From positions 1 through 16,164 of the forward strand of contig JAEDFN010000041.1 of NCBI GenBank assembly GCA_016292775.1: a stretch of 16,164 bases of DNA, given 5' to 3'. The notes below the pieces were generated by a model. The model did not search any database, was not told the DNA's origin, and worked only from the letters and a program-made list of their open reading frames with translations. The position numbers and the translations under genes are program-made. Positions 7,590 through 15,335 of this stretch are shown in pieces; position 1 is the first letter of the stretch; each line of letters starts with the position of its first letter. This DNA is from Paludibacteraceae bacterium. Its GTDB lineage: Bacteria > Bacteroidota > Bacteroidia > Bacteroidales > Paludibacteraceae.

Positions 7590-9242
7590 CTATTTCAACT
7601 CTTTTACAGCTTTTTGCACTATCTTATCATCAGAATAGAGATATCTGTAAAACTCGTTATCATCGCCTAAGAATCTATTTCTGATAATCTGCATTTTGAA
7701 ATACCTTATAAGCTGCTCTCTACTTTTTGCCATATCGGCAACAGAGATAGAATTGCCTTTATCTGCACAATAGCGTGTAAATTGCTTTTCCAAATTCTCG
7801 CCATCGATATATTTCTCAAGAGATTTATAATCGCTATATTTTCTTAAGTTATTGACATTATTCATAATATATCGGATGATGAATTTGTTAGGCAGCCCTG
7901 TATTAAAAATTTTACTTGTCTCTTTAGAATAAGGGATTGTATCGAGAGGCACGAAAAAATCGGGAGTAATACCGCCACCGCCATACACTATTCTACCACC
8001 CGCGGTTCGATAAATCTTTGTAGTATCGTTCTTTATAGAGTCGTTATTATATATCTCTCCGGACGAGAATCTATTGAAGAACTCCTCCATATACGATGAG
8101 TTATCCCCTTTCACATAAGGTTTTTGAATGCATCTACCGGAAGGGATATAATATCGAGCGATAGTCACTCTTGCTTCACTGCCGTCTTTAAGGCTGAATG
8201 ACTGCTGCACGAGGCCTTTTCCAAAAGAGCGGCGCCCTACCACTATACCGCGGTCGTTATCCTGAATTGCTCCGGCAAAAATTTCACTCGCCGAAGCCGA
8301 CAACTCATTGATAAGCACCGCTAACTGCATGTTTTTTAACGCTCCTTGACCATCGGCATAGAATGATTTTCTCGGAAATTTATTGCCTTCGATATAGAGT
8401 ATCTCTTGGTCTTTTTTGAGGAATTCATTAGCCATAAGCACCACCTCATTGAGCATACCGCCGCCATTATCTCGCAAGTCTACAATTATTTTATTTGCTC
8501 CTTGCTCCTTCAAATTCATTGCAGATGTAATAAATTCTGTATAAGTGGTTTTGATAAACGAATTAATAGAGATTATACCGATGTTATCTTTCAATAAAAA
8601 TGCGGCATCCACGCTGTTACTCGGCACATTTGCTCTGGTAATATGGAAGTTCAGCAACTCATCAACCCCGAGTCGTTTTACAGTGAATTTCACCTCCGTA
8701 TCTTTTTCACCGCGCACTCTCTTCGCCACATCATCACTCTTTATCGAGTCGCCCGTAAAGGCTATATCGTCAATCATCACAATTCTATCGCCCGGCATGA
8801 GTCCCGATCTGGCAGAAGGGGTATTAGGCATTACTCCGGTGACGTAGATAGTGTCTTCAAAAACCATGAAATACATCCCCACTCCGGAGAAATGACCACT
8901 GAAATGCTCAGCCTCTTTTTGTACCTCTTCAGGAGATAGATAAGTGGAATGGGGGTCGAGATGGCTGAGTATCGAACTTGACAATGAATCTTCCAACGCC
9001 TTCATATTCAACGAATCGACATAAGCTTTATCAAGGATATTCAATATCTCGTTCACCTTGGTTTGAGGCGCTACCGTCGACATATAGTCATCGAGAATCT
9101 CTAATAATTGCTCCTCATTTTCACCCTTCCTCTCGCTTCCAAATCGTCCATTATCGATTAGAAAGTACAAAAACCAAACTATTAACATGCCCACAATCAT
9201 CGAGGCACCCATCAGCAAAGGCAAATATCTCTTTTTCATCAT
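7590..9242 (-). CDS. S41-family C-terminal processing peptidase (CtpA/Prc type), membrane-anchored
   Basis: A 550-residue periplasmic serine protease. Residues 9-29 form an N-terminal membrane segment that serves as an uncleaved anchor or signal. A PDZ domain follows at about 112-200 (GVGMYFMVFEDTIYVTGV, then ARSGLMPGDRI), then the S41 protease core. The Ser-Lys dyad can be placed by spacing: Ser317 in SASASE, Lys342 in SFGKGLVQ exactly 25 residues later, and Gln346 four residues after that, matching the triad of CtpB/Prc. Such proteases trim C-termini of envelope proteins and can take part in proteolytic signalling. The C-terminal 170 residues are helical and charged, as in the Bacteroidota versions. 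It begins 37 bp after the dCMP deaminase stop, so the two are probably cotranscribed. Met1 or Met2 could be the start. Confidence 0.95.
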   Translation of the reverse strand: MMKKRYLPLLMGASMIVGMLIVWFLYFLIDNGRFGSERKGENEEQLLEILDDYMSTVAPQTKVNEILNILDKAYVDSLNMKALEDSLSSSILSHLDPHSTYLSPEEVQKEAEHFSGHFSGVGMYFMVFEDTIYVTGVMPNTPSARSGLMPGDRIVMIDDIAFTGDSIKSDDVAKRVRGEKDTEVKFTVKRLGVDELLNFHITRANVPSNSVDAAFLLKDNIGIISINSFIKTTYTEFITSAMNLKEQGANKIIVDLRDNGGGMLNEVVLMANEFLKKDQEILYIEGNKFPRKSFYADGQGALKNMQLAVLINELSASASEIFAGAIQDNDRGIVVGRRSFGKGLVQQSFSLKDGSEARVTIARYYIPSGRCIQKPYVKGDNSSYMEEFFNRFSSGEIYNNDSIKNDTTKIYRTAGGRIVYGGGGITPDFFVPLDTIPYSKETSKIFNTGLPNKFIIRYIMNNVNNLRKYSDYKSLEKYIDGENLEKQFTRYCADKGNSISVADMAKSREQLIRYFKMQIIRNRFLGDDNEFYRYLYSDDKIVQKAVKELK

Positions 9243-9279
9243 AGCAATTTGATTTTGTTTATACCGGGGGAAAAAGTTG

Positions 9280-9705
9280 TCATACCGGAATAAAATCTAC
9301 TTGAATACCGGCTTGACGGAGCAATTCGATGCCATCACGAATGCGATATTCTTCGCCATATACCACCCTCACTATGCCGGCTTGGATGATAAGCTTGGCA
9401 CACTCGATACATGGCGACGCGGTAACATATAAAGTTGCACCGTCACTGCTATTATTTGAGCGGGCTACTTTCGTAATTGCATTAGCCTCGGCATGTAAAA
9501 CATAAGGCAATGAAACGTTATTCTCATCCTCACAATTATTCTCAAATCCGGATGGAGTACCATTATAGCCATCAGATATAATCATCTTATTTTTAACAAG
9601 AAGAGCACCTACTTGACGACGTTTGCAATACGAATTTTCCGCCCAAATACGTGCCATCCGCATATATCTTTCGTCTAATAATCTCTGTTTTTCTATTTTA
9701 TCCAT
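9280..9705 (-). CDS. dCMP (deoxycytidylate) deaminase
   Basis: This 141-residue cytoplasmic zinc enzyme deaminates dCMP to dUMP, feeding dTMP synthesis. The cytidine-deaminase zinc site is complete: His71 and the proton-shuttling Glu73 in HAEANAI, then Cys99 and Cys102 in PCIEC. The N-terminal motif RRQVGALLVKNKMIISDGYNG (about 29-49) and the NGTPSGFENNCED substrate region are typical of dCMP deaminases (ComEB-like) and not of guanine or tRNA-adenosine deaminases. The ATG at 9703-9705 lies about 20 bp downstream of a -7 promoter element (9726-9733), which leaves a very short leader. It is the first gene of the minus-strand block, with the S41 protease following. Confidence 0.93.
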   Translation of the reverse strand: MDKIEKQRLLDERYMRMARIWAENSYCKRRQVGALLVKNKMIISDGYNGTPSGFENNCEDENNVSLPYVLHAEANAITKVARSNNSSDGATLYVTASPCIECAKLIIQAGIVRVVYGEEYRIRDGIELLRQAGIQVDFIPV

Positions 9706-9725
9706 ATAACTCCGATTTTAAGGTA

Positions 9726-9733
9726 CAAAGGTA
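9726..9733 (-). promoter_or_regulatory. Probable promoter -7 element of the dCMP deaminase transcript
   Basis: Read on the minus strand the sequence is TACCTTTG, an exact match to the Bacteroidota -7 consensus TAnnTTTG, about 20 bp before the start codon. No good TTTG -33 box sits at the usual 19-21 bp; only TTTA at about 17 bp is present, so the promoter call rests mainly on the -7 element and its position. Confidence 0.6.
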
Positions 9734-9977
9734 CATATTTTTCTCCTATTTAAATGTAAATTATATCAATTTTTTACTCTCCCTCATCCAAATTTTTGTT
9801 CTAATATTTCGAAAATGATATACTATCTTACACAATAAGATGTAAAAACAACACATTCTACATCGTTATTAACTAATAGTCAATATATTACAAGTTTCAA
9901 AAAAGCATTATTTCAGCAACTTGACTCCGAATTTCATCTATCTTAAAAAAAGATATTTGCTATGGTATTTTTATTTT

Positions 9978-10008
9978 TTTGATAATCGAAAAAAAATGTA
10001 TACCTTTG
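9978..10008 (+). promoter_or_regulatory. Bacteroidota-type promoter of the cysS operon
   Basis: A TTTG -33 box (9978-9981) and a TACCTTTG -7 box (10001-10008) are separated by exactly 19 bp, the consensus layout for the primary sigma factor of Bacteroidota. Transcription would start near 10013-10016, giving a leader of about 35-40 nt before the cysS ATG at 10052. This is the clearest promoter in the window. Confidence 0.85.
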
Positions 10009-10051
10009 TACTTTTGAATTTATAACAGTAAAAATACAAAAATCCACAAAC

Positions 10052-11509
10052 ATGGAATTGCAAATATACAATACACTAACACGTAGAAAGGAGATTTTCA
10101 AGCCGATAAATGCTCCGCACGTGGGCCTTTACGTTTGCGGCCCTACGGTATATGGTGATGCACATCTCGGGCATGCACGCCCTGCCATCACTTTTGACAT
10201 TCTGTTTCGTTTCTTAACCTATTTGGGATATAAAGTTCGTTATGTACGTAATATCACCGATGTAGGTCACCTTGAGCATGATGCCGACGAGGGCGAAGAT
10301 AAGATAGCCAAAAAAGCACGCCTCGAGCAATTAGAACCGATGGAAGTTGTTCAGCACTACCTTATCCGCTATCACAATGCCATGTCAGCTCTAAACGTTT
10401 TGCCTCCAAGCATCGAGCCTCACGCTTCCGGCCATATCATCGAGCAGATAGAATTTATAAAGAAAATCCTCGATGCAGGTTTTGCTTATATCAGCGAAGG
10501 ATCCGTTTATTTCGATGTCGAGAAATACAACAAACAATTCCATTATGGCAAGCTCTCCGGCAGAAATATCGACGAACTTTTGGAAACTACCCGCAAATTA
10601 GATGGCCAAGAAGAGAAACGTCGCTCCATAGACTTCGCCCTTTGGAAGAAAGCAGCGCCGGAACATATCATGCACTGGCCTTCTCCTTGGAGCGAGGGAT
10701 TCCCGGGTTGGCACCTCGAATGCTCCGCTATGGGCACTAAATACCTCGGTGAAACTTTCGATATTCACGGTGGTGGTATGGACCTTATGTTCCCTCATCA
10801 CGAATGCGAGATAGCACAATCTTGCGCCGCTCTCGGCCACGAAACGGTGAAATATTGGATGCATAACAACATGATTACTATCAACGGACAAAAGATGGGT
10901 AAAAGCCTCGGTAATTTCATCACTCTCGATGAATTCTTTAACGGCAACCACAAGCTACTCAGCAAGGCTTTCTCCCCGATGACTATCCGTTTCTTCATCT
11001 TACAAGCTCATTATCGCTCAACGGTGGACTTCTCTTCAGAGGCCCTCGAAGCTTCTGAAAAAGGTCTCGCTCGTCTGCTTGAAGCTTATAGCCGACTTAA
11101 GAAAATTTCCCCTGCCAAAACTTCTTCCGTCGATGTTAAAGGCCTTAAAGAGAAATGCTTGGAAGCTATGTGTGACGACCTTAACACTCCTATCGTTATC
11201 TCTCACCTCTTCGACGCTTCTAAGGCTATTAACAGCATTCACGATGGTAAAGAGACTATCTCCGCCGAAGATTTGAACGAATTATTAGAGGTTTTCAAAA
11301 CTTTTATCGAAGATATCCTCGGCATTAAGACATCAGAAGGAAATAGCAATAACGACGCTTATCAAAAAGCTATCGACTTGCTCCTTAATATCCGTTTGGA
11401 AGCTAAAAGAAATAAAGATTGGGCCACCAGCGACAAAATTCGAGACGAACTTACTGCCCTCGGTTTCTCTATTAAAGATACTAAAGATGGTTTTGAATGG
11501 CAATTATAA
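10052..11509 (+). CDS. cysS: Cysteinyl-tRNA synthetase
   Basis: This 485-residue cytoplasmic class I aminoacyl-tRNA synthetase charges tRNA-Cys with cysteine. All key elements are present: the HIGH motif as HLGH (38-41), the KMSKS loop as KMGKS (281-285), and the four zinc ligands that select cysteine at Cys29, Cys224, His249 and Glu253, whose 25- and 29-residue spacings match the E. coli enzyme. The DALR-type helical tRNA-binding region and C-terminal tail complete the protein, ending DGFEWQL. It is first in a probable four-gene transcript (cysS, lipoprotein, mazG, mscS) driven by the promoter at 9978-10008. Its last 23 bases overlap the next ORF in another frame. Confidence 0.98.
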   Translation: MELQIYNTLTRRKEIFKPINAPHVGLYVCGPTVYGDAHLGHARPAITFDILFRFLTYLGYKVRYVRNITDVGHLEHDADEGEDKIAKKARLEQLEPMEVVQHYLIRYHNAMSALNVLPPSIEPHASGHIIEQIEFIKKILDAGFAYISEGSVYFDVEKYNKQFHYGKLSGRNIDELLETTRKLDGQEEKRRSIDFALWKKAAPEHIMHWPSPWSEGFPGWHLECSAMGTKYLGETFDIHGGGMDLMFPHHECEIAQSCAALGHETVKYWMHNNMITINGQKMGKSLGNFITLDEFFNGNHKLLSKAFSPMTIRFFILQAHYRSTVDFSSEALEASEKGLARLLEAYSRLKKISPAKTSSVDVKGLKEKCLEAMCDDLNTPIVISHLFDASKAINSIHDGKETISAEDLNELLEVFKTFIEDILGIKTSEGNSNNDAYQKAIDLLLNIRLEAKRNKDWATSDKIRDELTALGFSIKDTKDGFEWQL

Positions 11510-12503
11510 AAGCCTGAAATCTATACTTTTCTCGCTTCTTTTGATACTCGGCATTACTCTATCCTCTTGTGATAAAAAAATTCCGAGTATCAAAGGGGGC
11601 GTTTTTTATTTTAACGACAAATCATACCCTATCTCCGAGGTGCGCTACGACCATATAGGATTCTCTTCAAATGGCGACCATATCATCCGTTTTATAGCAT
11701 ATCCCGGCACGTATAAGTACAATACCAACAACCAAACTTCTTCAGGGTCGGGCTCCGCTCTTCATATTTATTTATATGCCAACGACAAACTGCTTCTCGA
11801 CGGTAACAGCTACTCCATTGCCGATATCACCGACTCTACCTCTTCAACAATGATTACCATCTCCGAAAACGATACCGTTTTTAACTATATCGACGACGCC
11901 ATAATATCTGTCGATACCGCTTACGATATCGCTACAGAAAAAATATTTTTTAAATATAACATCTTGGCTATTAGCGGTAACGATAGTATTACGGGGCAGT
12001 TTATCGGCACACCTATTACCAATATCTTCTTCGACCAAATAGCCTACGGCGAAATATCCGTCGACACTATCAAAGCACAACTGTGCAAACCAACCATTTG
12101 GCATTGGGGAAAACTTTTTTCCGATAGTTACTACCACGAGTTGACTCTCTACTCTACCAACGCCCGCTTCAATGATAATGGCAAGATAACAAGCGGAATA
12201 CAATTTGTTATTGGCATAAGTACTCTCGACAGCACCCTCACACCGGGCATCTACCCCGTTTCCTTATCTTACGACGGCAACTCTACCCTCTACGGCCATA
12301 AACTGAATAATACCCCTTGGGGCTCTTACTGGCAAAAAATAGAAAATCAGTCGGCTGTAGGCAAGGCAAATATTCTTTCCGATACGCTAATTATTAACGG
12401 TTTCACCGAAAAAAATATAACTTTTTCTTATAAATTTACCGACCAACTAAAGAATACTGTCAGCGGCAGTTTCAATGGTCCTTATTACGATAAAAATTTG
12501 TAA
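11487..12503 (+). CDS. Lipoprotein of unknown function between cysS and mazG
   Basis: I do not recognise the family. The 338-residue product has a lipoprotein signal: positively charged NYKSLK, a hydrophobic run at about 13-24, and the lipobox LSSC with Cys28 as the lipidated residue. The mature protein is rich in Ser, Thr, Asn, Asp and Tyr with many short alternating hydrophobic strands, as expected for a beta-sandwich on the cell envelope. Two regions look alike (GNSYSIADITDST and later GNSTLYGHKLNNTPWGSYW, and two ITGQFIG / VSGSFNG endings at about 166-172 and 327-333), hinting at a repeated domain. The ATG at 11487 lies inside cysS, giving a 23-bp overlap; no later ATG precedes the hydrophobic segment, although TTG at 11493 is possible. 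mazG starts 1 nt after its stop. Confidence 0.8.
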   Translation: MVLNGNYKSLKSILFSLLLILGITLSSCDKKIPSIKGGVFYFNDKSYPISEVRYDHIGFSSNGDHIIRFIAYPGTYKYNTNNQTSSGSGSALHIYLYANDKLLLDGNSYSIADITDSTSSTMITISENDTVFNYIDDAIISVDTAYDIATEKIFFKYNILAISGNDSITGQFIGTPITNIFFDQIAYGEISVDTIKAQLCKPTIWHWGKLFSDSYYHELTLYSTNARFNDNGKITSGIQFVIGISTLDSTLTPGIYPVSLSYDGNSTLYGHKLNNTPWGSYWQKIENQSAVGKANILSDTLIINGFTEKNITFSYKFTDQLKNTVSGSFNGPYYDKNL

Positions 12504-12504
12504 T

Positions 12505-13290
12505 ATGCACAAGGAGAAACAACAACAAGCATTTGCTCGCCTGCTTGACATCATGGATACCCTACGAGCCCAATGCCCGTGGGATAAAAAGCAGACTTTC
12601 GACACACTGCGCTGCAACACGATAGAAGAGGCGTTCGAACTCACCGATGCCATTCAACGCCACGACATGTCCGGCATTAAAGAGGAATTGGGCGACGTAT
12701 TGCTGCACATCGTTTTCTACTCACTAATGGCGGAAGAGCAGAAAGCATTCGATATCACCGACGTTTGTAATGCTATATGCGACAAACTCATCTACCGCCA
12801 CCCTCATATCTATGGCGATGTCCATGCCGACACTCCGGAGGATGTAAAACAAAACTGGGAAAAACTTAAACTAAAGGAGAAAGGTGGTAAAAAACGCGTA
12901 CTCAGTGGTGTACCCGACGCACTTCCGGCTCTTATAAAAGCCCAAAGAATACAAGAAAAAGCACATAGCGTTGGTTTCGATTGGGACAATAAAGAGGAGG
13001 TTTGGCAAAAAGTTAATGAAGAAATAGGCGAATTCACCGAAGAAATCAAAAAAGGTAATAAAGATAATATAGAGGCTGAATTCGGAGATATCATTTTCTC
13101 TCTCGTCAACCTCGCTCGCCATTACGATATCAACCCGGAAAATGCTCTGGAACGAACTAACAAGAAATTCATCTCTCGATTCAACTATGTAGAGGAAAAA
13201 ACTCTGCAACAAGGCAAAAACTTGAAAGATATGACTCTCGATGAAATGGACCAATTATGGAACGAAGCTAAGAAAAATAAAATACAATAA
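12505..13290 (+). CDS. mazG: Nucleoside triphosphate pyrophosphohydrolase MazG
   Basis: This cytoplasmic all-helical enzyme hydrolyses nucleoside triphosphates to monophosphate and pyrophosphate, and is thought to clear abnormal nucleotides and affect the alarmone pool. From the ATG at 12505 it is 261 residues, the usual length for two-domain MazG. The N-terminal domain has PWDKKQTFDTL (25-35), EEAFEL with Glu41, Glu42 and Glu45, and EELGD with Glu61 and Asp64 as Mg-binding acids. The second domain repeats the pattern with NEEIGE (171-176) and EFGD (192-195). An upstream in-frame ATG at 12475 would add ten residues (MVLITIKICN) unlike the family and overlap the lipoprotein gene by 29 bp, so I prefer 12505, which directly follows the lipoprotein stop. 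Confidence 0.95.
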   Translation: MHKEKQQQAFARLLDIMDTLRAQCPWDKKQTFDTLRCNTIEEAFELTDAIQRHDMSGIKEELGDVLLHIVFYSLMAEEQKAFDITDVCNAICDKLIYRHPHIYGDVHADTPEDVKQNWEKLKLKEKGGKKRVLSGVPDALPALIKAQRIQEKAHSVGFDWDNKEEVWQKVNEEIGEFTEEIKKGNKDNIEAEFGDIIFSLVNLARHYDINPENALERTNKKFISRFNYVEEKTLQQGKNLKDMTLDEMDQLWNEAKKNKIQ

Positions 13291-13336
13291 GATGCACTTA
13301 TTTAAATTATTATTAACCCTATAAAACACTTAAAAA

Positions 13337-14158
13337 ATGGACTCAATCAACCTTCAACAAGTATTCAGTAACCTTATTGACGGCGGTATGGAATTTGGCA
13401 AACGTATTCTTATTGCCATTATTATTTATGTAGTTGGTAAATACATCATCAAGTTTATCAACAAATTGGTGTCTAAAACATTAGAAAAACGCCACATCGA
13501 CCCTGCAGTAAAATCTTTCGTTTGCAGCCTTGTAAACATATTATTATTAATCCTCCTCATCTTATCTGTAGTAGGAGCTCTCGGAATACAGATGACATCG
13601 TTCGCAGCAATCCTTGCTTCTGTCGGTGTTGCTGCCGGTATGGCTCTCAGCGGCAACTTACAAAACTTTGCCGGCGGTATTGTTATACTCGTTCTTCGTC
13701 CTTATAAAATAGGTGATTTCGTACAAATTGGCGGTGAAAGCGGTGTTGTTAAATCTATACAAATCTTCAATACTATACTTACCACTCCTGATAATAAAAC
13801 TATCATCATCCCAAACAACTCTATCGCTTCCGGTAACCTCACTAACTACAGCACTCAAGAAAAACGCCGTGTAGACTTCAGCTTCGGAGTCGACTATGGC
13901 ACCGACATCAAAAAAGTTCGCCAAGTGCTCGAGACTATAATAGCTAACGACGCTCGAATCCTTAAAGATCCTGCTCACTTTATCGGTCTCGGTGAACTCG
14001 CCGATAGCAGCGTTAATATCACTGTTCGCGTTTGGGTAAATTCTGCCGACTATTGGGACGTGTTCTTCGCTATGAATGAAACAGTTTACGATACCTTCAA
14101 TAAAGAGGGCATAAACTTCCCATTCCCTCAAGTTACTGTTCACAAAGCAGAAAACTAA
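13337..14158 (+). CDS. mscS: Small-conductance mechanosensitive channel (MscS type)
   Basis: A 273-residue inner-membrane protein forming a tension-gated pore that releases solutes on osmotic downshock. Three transmembrane helices are visible at about 22-42, 62-82 and 88-118. The third is the Gly/Ala-rich pore helix (ASVGVAAGMALSGNLQNFAGG), which is the family signature. After it come the beta domain (RPYKIGDFVQIGGESGVVKSI, then LTTPDNKTIIIPNNSI) and the alpha/beta C-terminal domain, ending FPFPQVTVH as in E. coli MscS. The length is close to E. coli MscS (286). It lies 46 bp after mazG with no obvious promoter between, and a strong terminator follows, so it is probably the last gene of the cysS transcript. 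Confidence 0.96.
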   Translation: MDSINLQQVFSNLIDGGMEFGKRILIAIIIYVVGKYIIKFINKLVSKTLEKRHIDPAVKSFVCSLVNILLLILLILSVVGALGIQMTSFAAILASVGVAAGMALSGNLQNFAGGIVILVLRPYKIGDFVQIGGESGVVKSIQIFNTILTTPDNKTIIIPNNSIASGNLTNYSTQEKRRVDFSFGVDYGTDIKKVRQVLETIIANDARILKDPAHFIGLGELADSSVNITVRVWVNSADYWDVFFAMNETVYDTFNKEGINFPFPQVTVHKAEN

Positions 14159-14183
14159 TCGCTTTGTACTTAATTATCTCTTT

Positions 14184-14233
14184 TCAATCCATCTTATTCT
14201 TTTTTACAAAGTGTAAGATGGATTGATTTTTTT
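14184..14233 (+). terminator. Rho-independent terminator after mscS
   Basis: A 13-bp perfect stem (TCAATCCATCTTA at 14184-14196 paired with TAAGATGGATTGA at 14214-14226) encloses a 17-nt loop and is followed directly by seven T (14227-14233). It should end the cysS-lipoprotein-mazG-mscS transcript. A promoter-like TACCTTTG begins only 3 bp after the T-run. Confidence 0.92.
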
Positions 14234-14235
14234 AT

Positions 14236-14298
14236 TACCTTTGCCAATATATTTTACAGCAATTATTTTCATTATTTTTGCAGATAATTATAACTTTG
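14236..14298 (+). promoter_or_regulatory. Promoter region of the lytic transglycosylase gene, two -7 candidates
   Basis: Two exact TAnnTTTG matches occur: TACCTTTG at 14236-14243 and TAACTTTG at 14291-14298. The second is better supported. It has a near-consensus TTTC box at 14267-14270 with 20-bp spacing and would give a leader of under 20 nt before the ATG at 14321. The first lacks a -33 box at the right distance and abuts the upstream terminator, so it may be inactive or a second start point. Confidence 0.65.
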
Positions 14299-14320
14299 TA
14301 ATTTCGAAAATTTCAATGCT

Positions 14321-15298
14321 ATGAATAATATTAAAAGAAAAATTACATTATTTGCCTCCCTTTTTATCTTCTCACTATCTTGCAGTTGCTGCAATAACAA
14401 CTCTATAAAAGGCTCTTTCTCGCAAGATGATGAAAACAACTCGGAATTATACCCCGCCTTTATCACTAATGTAGAGATACCGGAAAAGGTGATTTTTGCC
14501 GATGAAACCATAGATTTCAGCAGATACGATATGCGTGAGAGGCTCGACAGAGAGCTAATCAACTTCTGCAATATGCACACCAATACAACCTTGATAATAA
14601 AGCGTGCCAATAGATACCTACCTGAAATAGAGCAAATTCTCAAAGAAGAAGGGGTTCCGGATGATATAAAGTATCTGATGCTGATAGAGAGTAATTGTAA
14701 CCCACTCGCCCGCTCGGGTGTAGGTGCAGCCGGATTTTGGCAATTCATGGAGGGTACCGCTCGCGAATTCGGACTTACCGTCAACAAATTTGTCGACGAA
14801 AGATATAACATCCGCAAAGCTACTATCGCCGCTTGCAGATACCTCAAAAACGCATATAACAAATACGGCAACTGGAGCGCTACAGTGGCAAGCTATAATG
14901 CGGGGCAAAACAAAATTTCTGCCGAACTCCGTAAACAACAGGTGTCTCATGCTACCGACCTTTACCTGAATTCCGAAACTTCAAGATATATTTTTAGAAT
15001 TATTGCCGCTAAAATTTTCTTCGAAAACCAATCTGATTTCGGATATAACATCCCCGAAAAAGCCCTCTATCCACCTATGATTTTCACCGAAGTCACCGTG
15101 GATTCCGCCATTACAAACCTTACTTCATGGGCTAAAAACCAAGGAATATCATACGCTATCCTCCGCGACGCAAACCCATGGATTAGAGGAAATGAACTCC
15201 CTTACGACGGCAAAAAATATATAATAAGAATTCCGGATAAAAAATGGATATACTATAACCCCAAAAATACTAAACGACATATTTTCAAAACAAAATAA
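14321..15298 (+). CDS. Lytic murein transglycosylase (SLT/MltD-like, GH23), probable lipoprotein
   Basis: This 325-residue enzyme cleaves the MurNAc-GlcNAc bond of peptidoglycan, forming 1,6-anhydro-MurNAc ends. The GH23 domain spans about 95-215. Catalytic Glu123 lies in LIESNCNP, followed by GAAGFWQFM (136-143), the RYNIRKATIAACRYL helix and the SYNAG motif (191-195). The N-terminus is a hydrophobic signal ending in a cysteine cluster (Cys21, Cys23, Cys24), so it is probably lipid-anchored in the envelope, although no cysteine sits in a perfect lipobox. The C-terminal 80 residues (for example DANPWIRGNELP and KKYIIRIPDKK) resemble the tail of MltD-like enzymes, but I see no clear LysM repeat. 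It has its own promoter region and is followed by the DUF4294 gene. Confidence 0.93.
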   Translation: MNNIKRKITLFASLFIFSLSCSCCNNNSIKGSFSQDDENNSELYPAFITNVEIPEKVIFADETIDFSRYDMRERLDRELINFCNMHTNTTLIIKRANRYLPEIEQILKEEGVPDDIKYLMLIESNCNPLARSGVGAAGFWQFMEGTAREFGLTVNKFVDERYNIRKATIAACRYLKNAYNKYGNWSATVASYNAGQNKISAELRKQQVSHATDLYLNSETSRYIFRIIAAKIFFENQSDFGYNIPEKALYPPMIFTEVTVDSAITNLTSWAKNQGISYAILRDANPWIRGNELPYDGKKYIIRIPDKKWIYYNPKNTKRHIFKTK

Positions 15299-15335
15299 AC
15301 TTTTATCTACCTTGAATAGTCTATTATTAAAAAAC

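Larger units (their letters stand above)
9706..10051. other. Divergent intergenic region (346 bp) between dCMP deaminase and cysS
   Basis: This AT-rich spacer holds the two outward-facing promoters listed separately. Between them I see only two weak inverted repeats: ATCTTA at 9825-9830 with TAAGAT at 9836-9841 (5-nt loop), and TATCTT at 9939-9944 with AAGATA at 9950-9955 (5-nt loop). Both are short, AT-rich stems that could arise by chance in such DNA. No ORF or RNA gene could be supported, and no strong operator is visible. Confidence 0.8.

Noticed and set aside
9825..9841. Possible operator (ATCTTA-N5-TAAGAT) in the divergent region
   Set aside because: A 6-bp AT-rich palindrome is expected by chance in this DNA and matches no regulator site I can name confidently.
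12475..12504. Upstream ATG of mazG at 12475
   Set aside because: The extra ten residues do not resemble MazG and would overlap the lipoprotein gene; the ATG at 12505 gives the standard 261-residue protein.
14272..14871. Minus-strand open frame of 199 codons over the transglycosylase
   Set aside because: It is antisense to a gene with an intact GH23 catalytic domain, and its translation shows low-complexity Ser/Leu content typical of a shadow frame.
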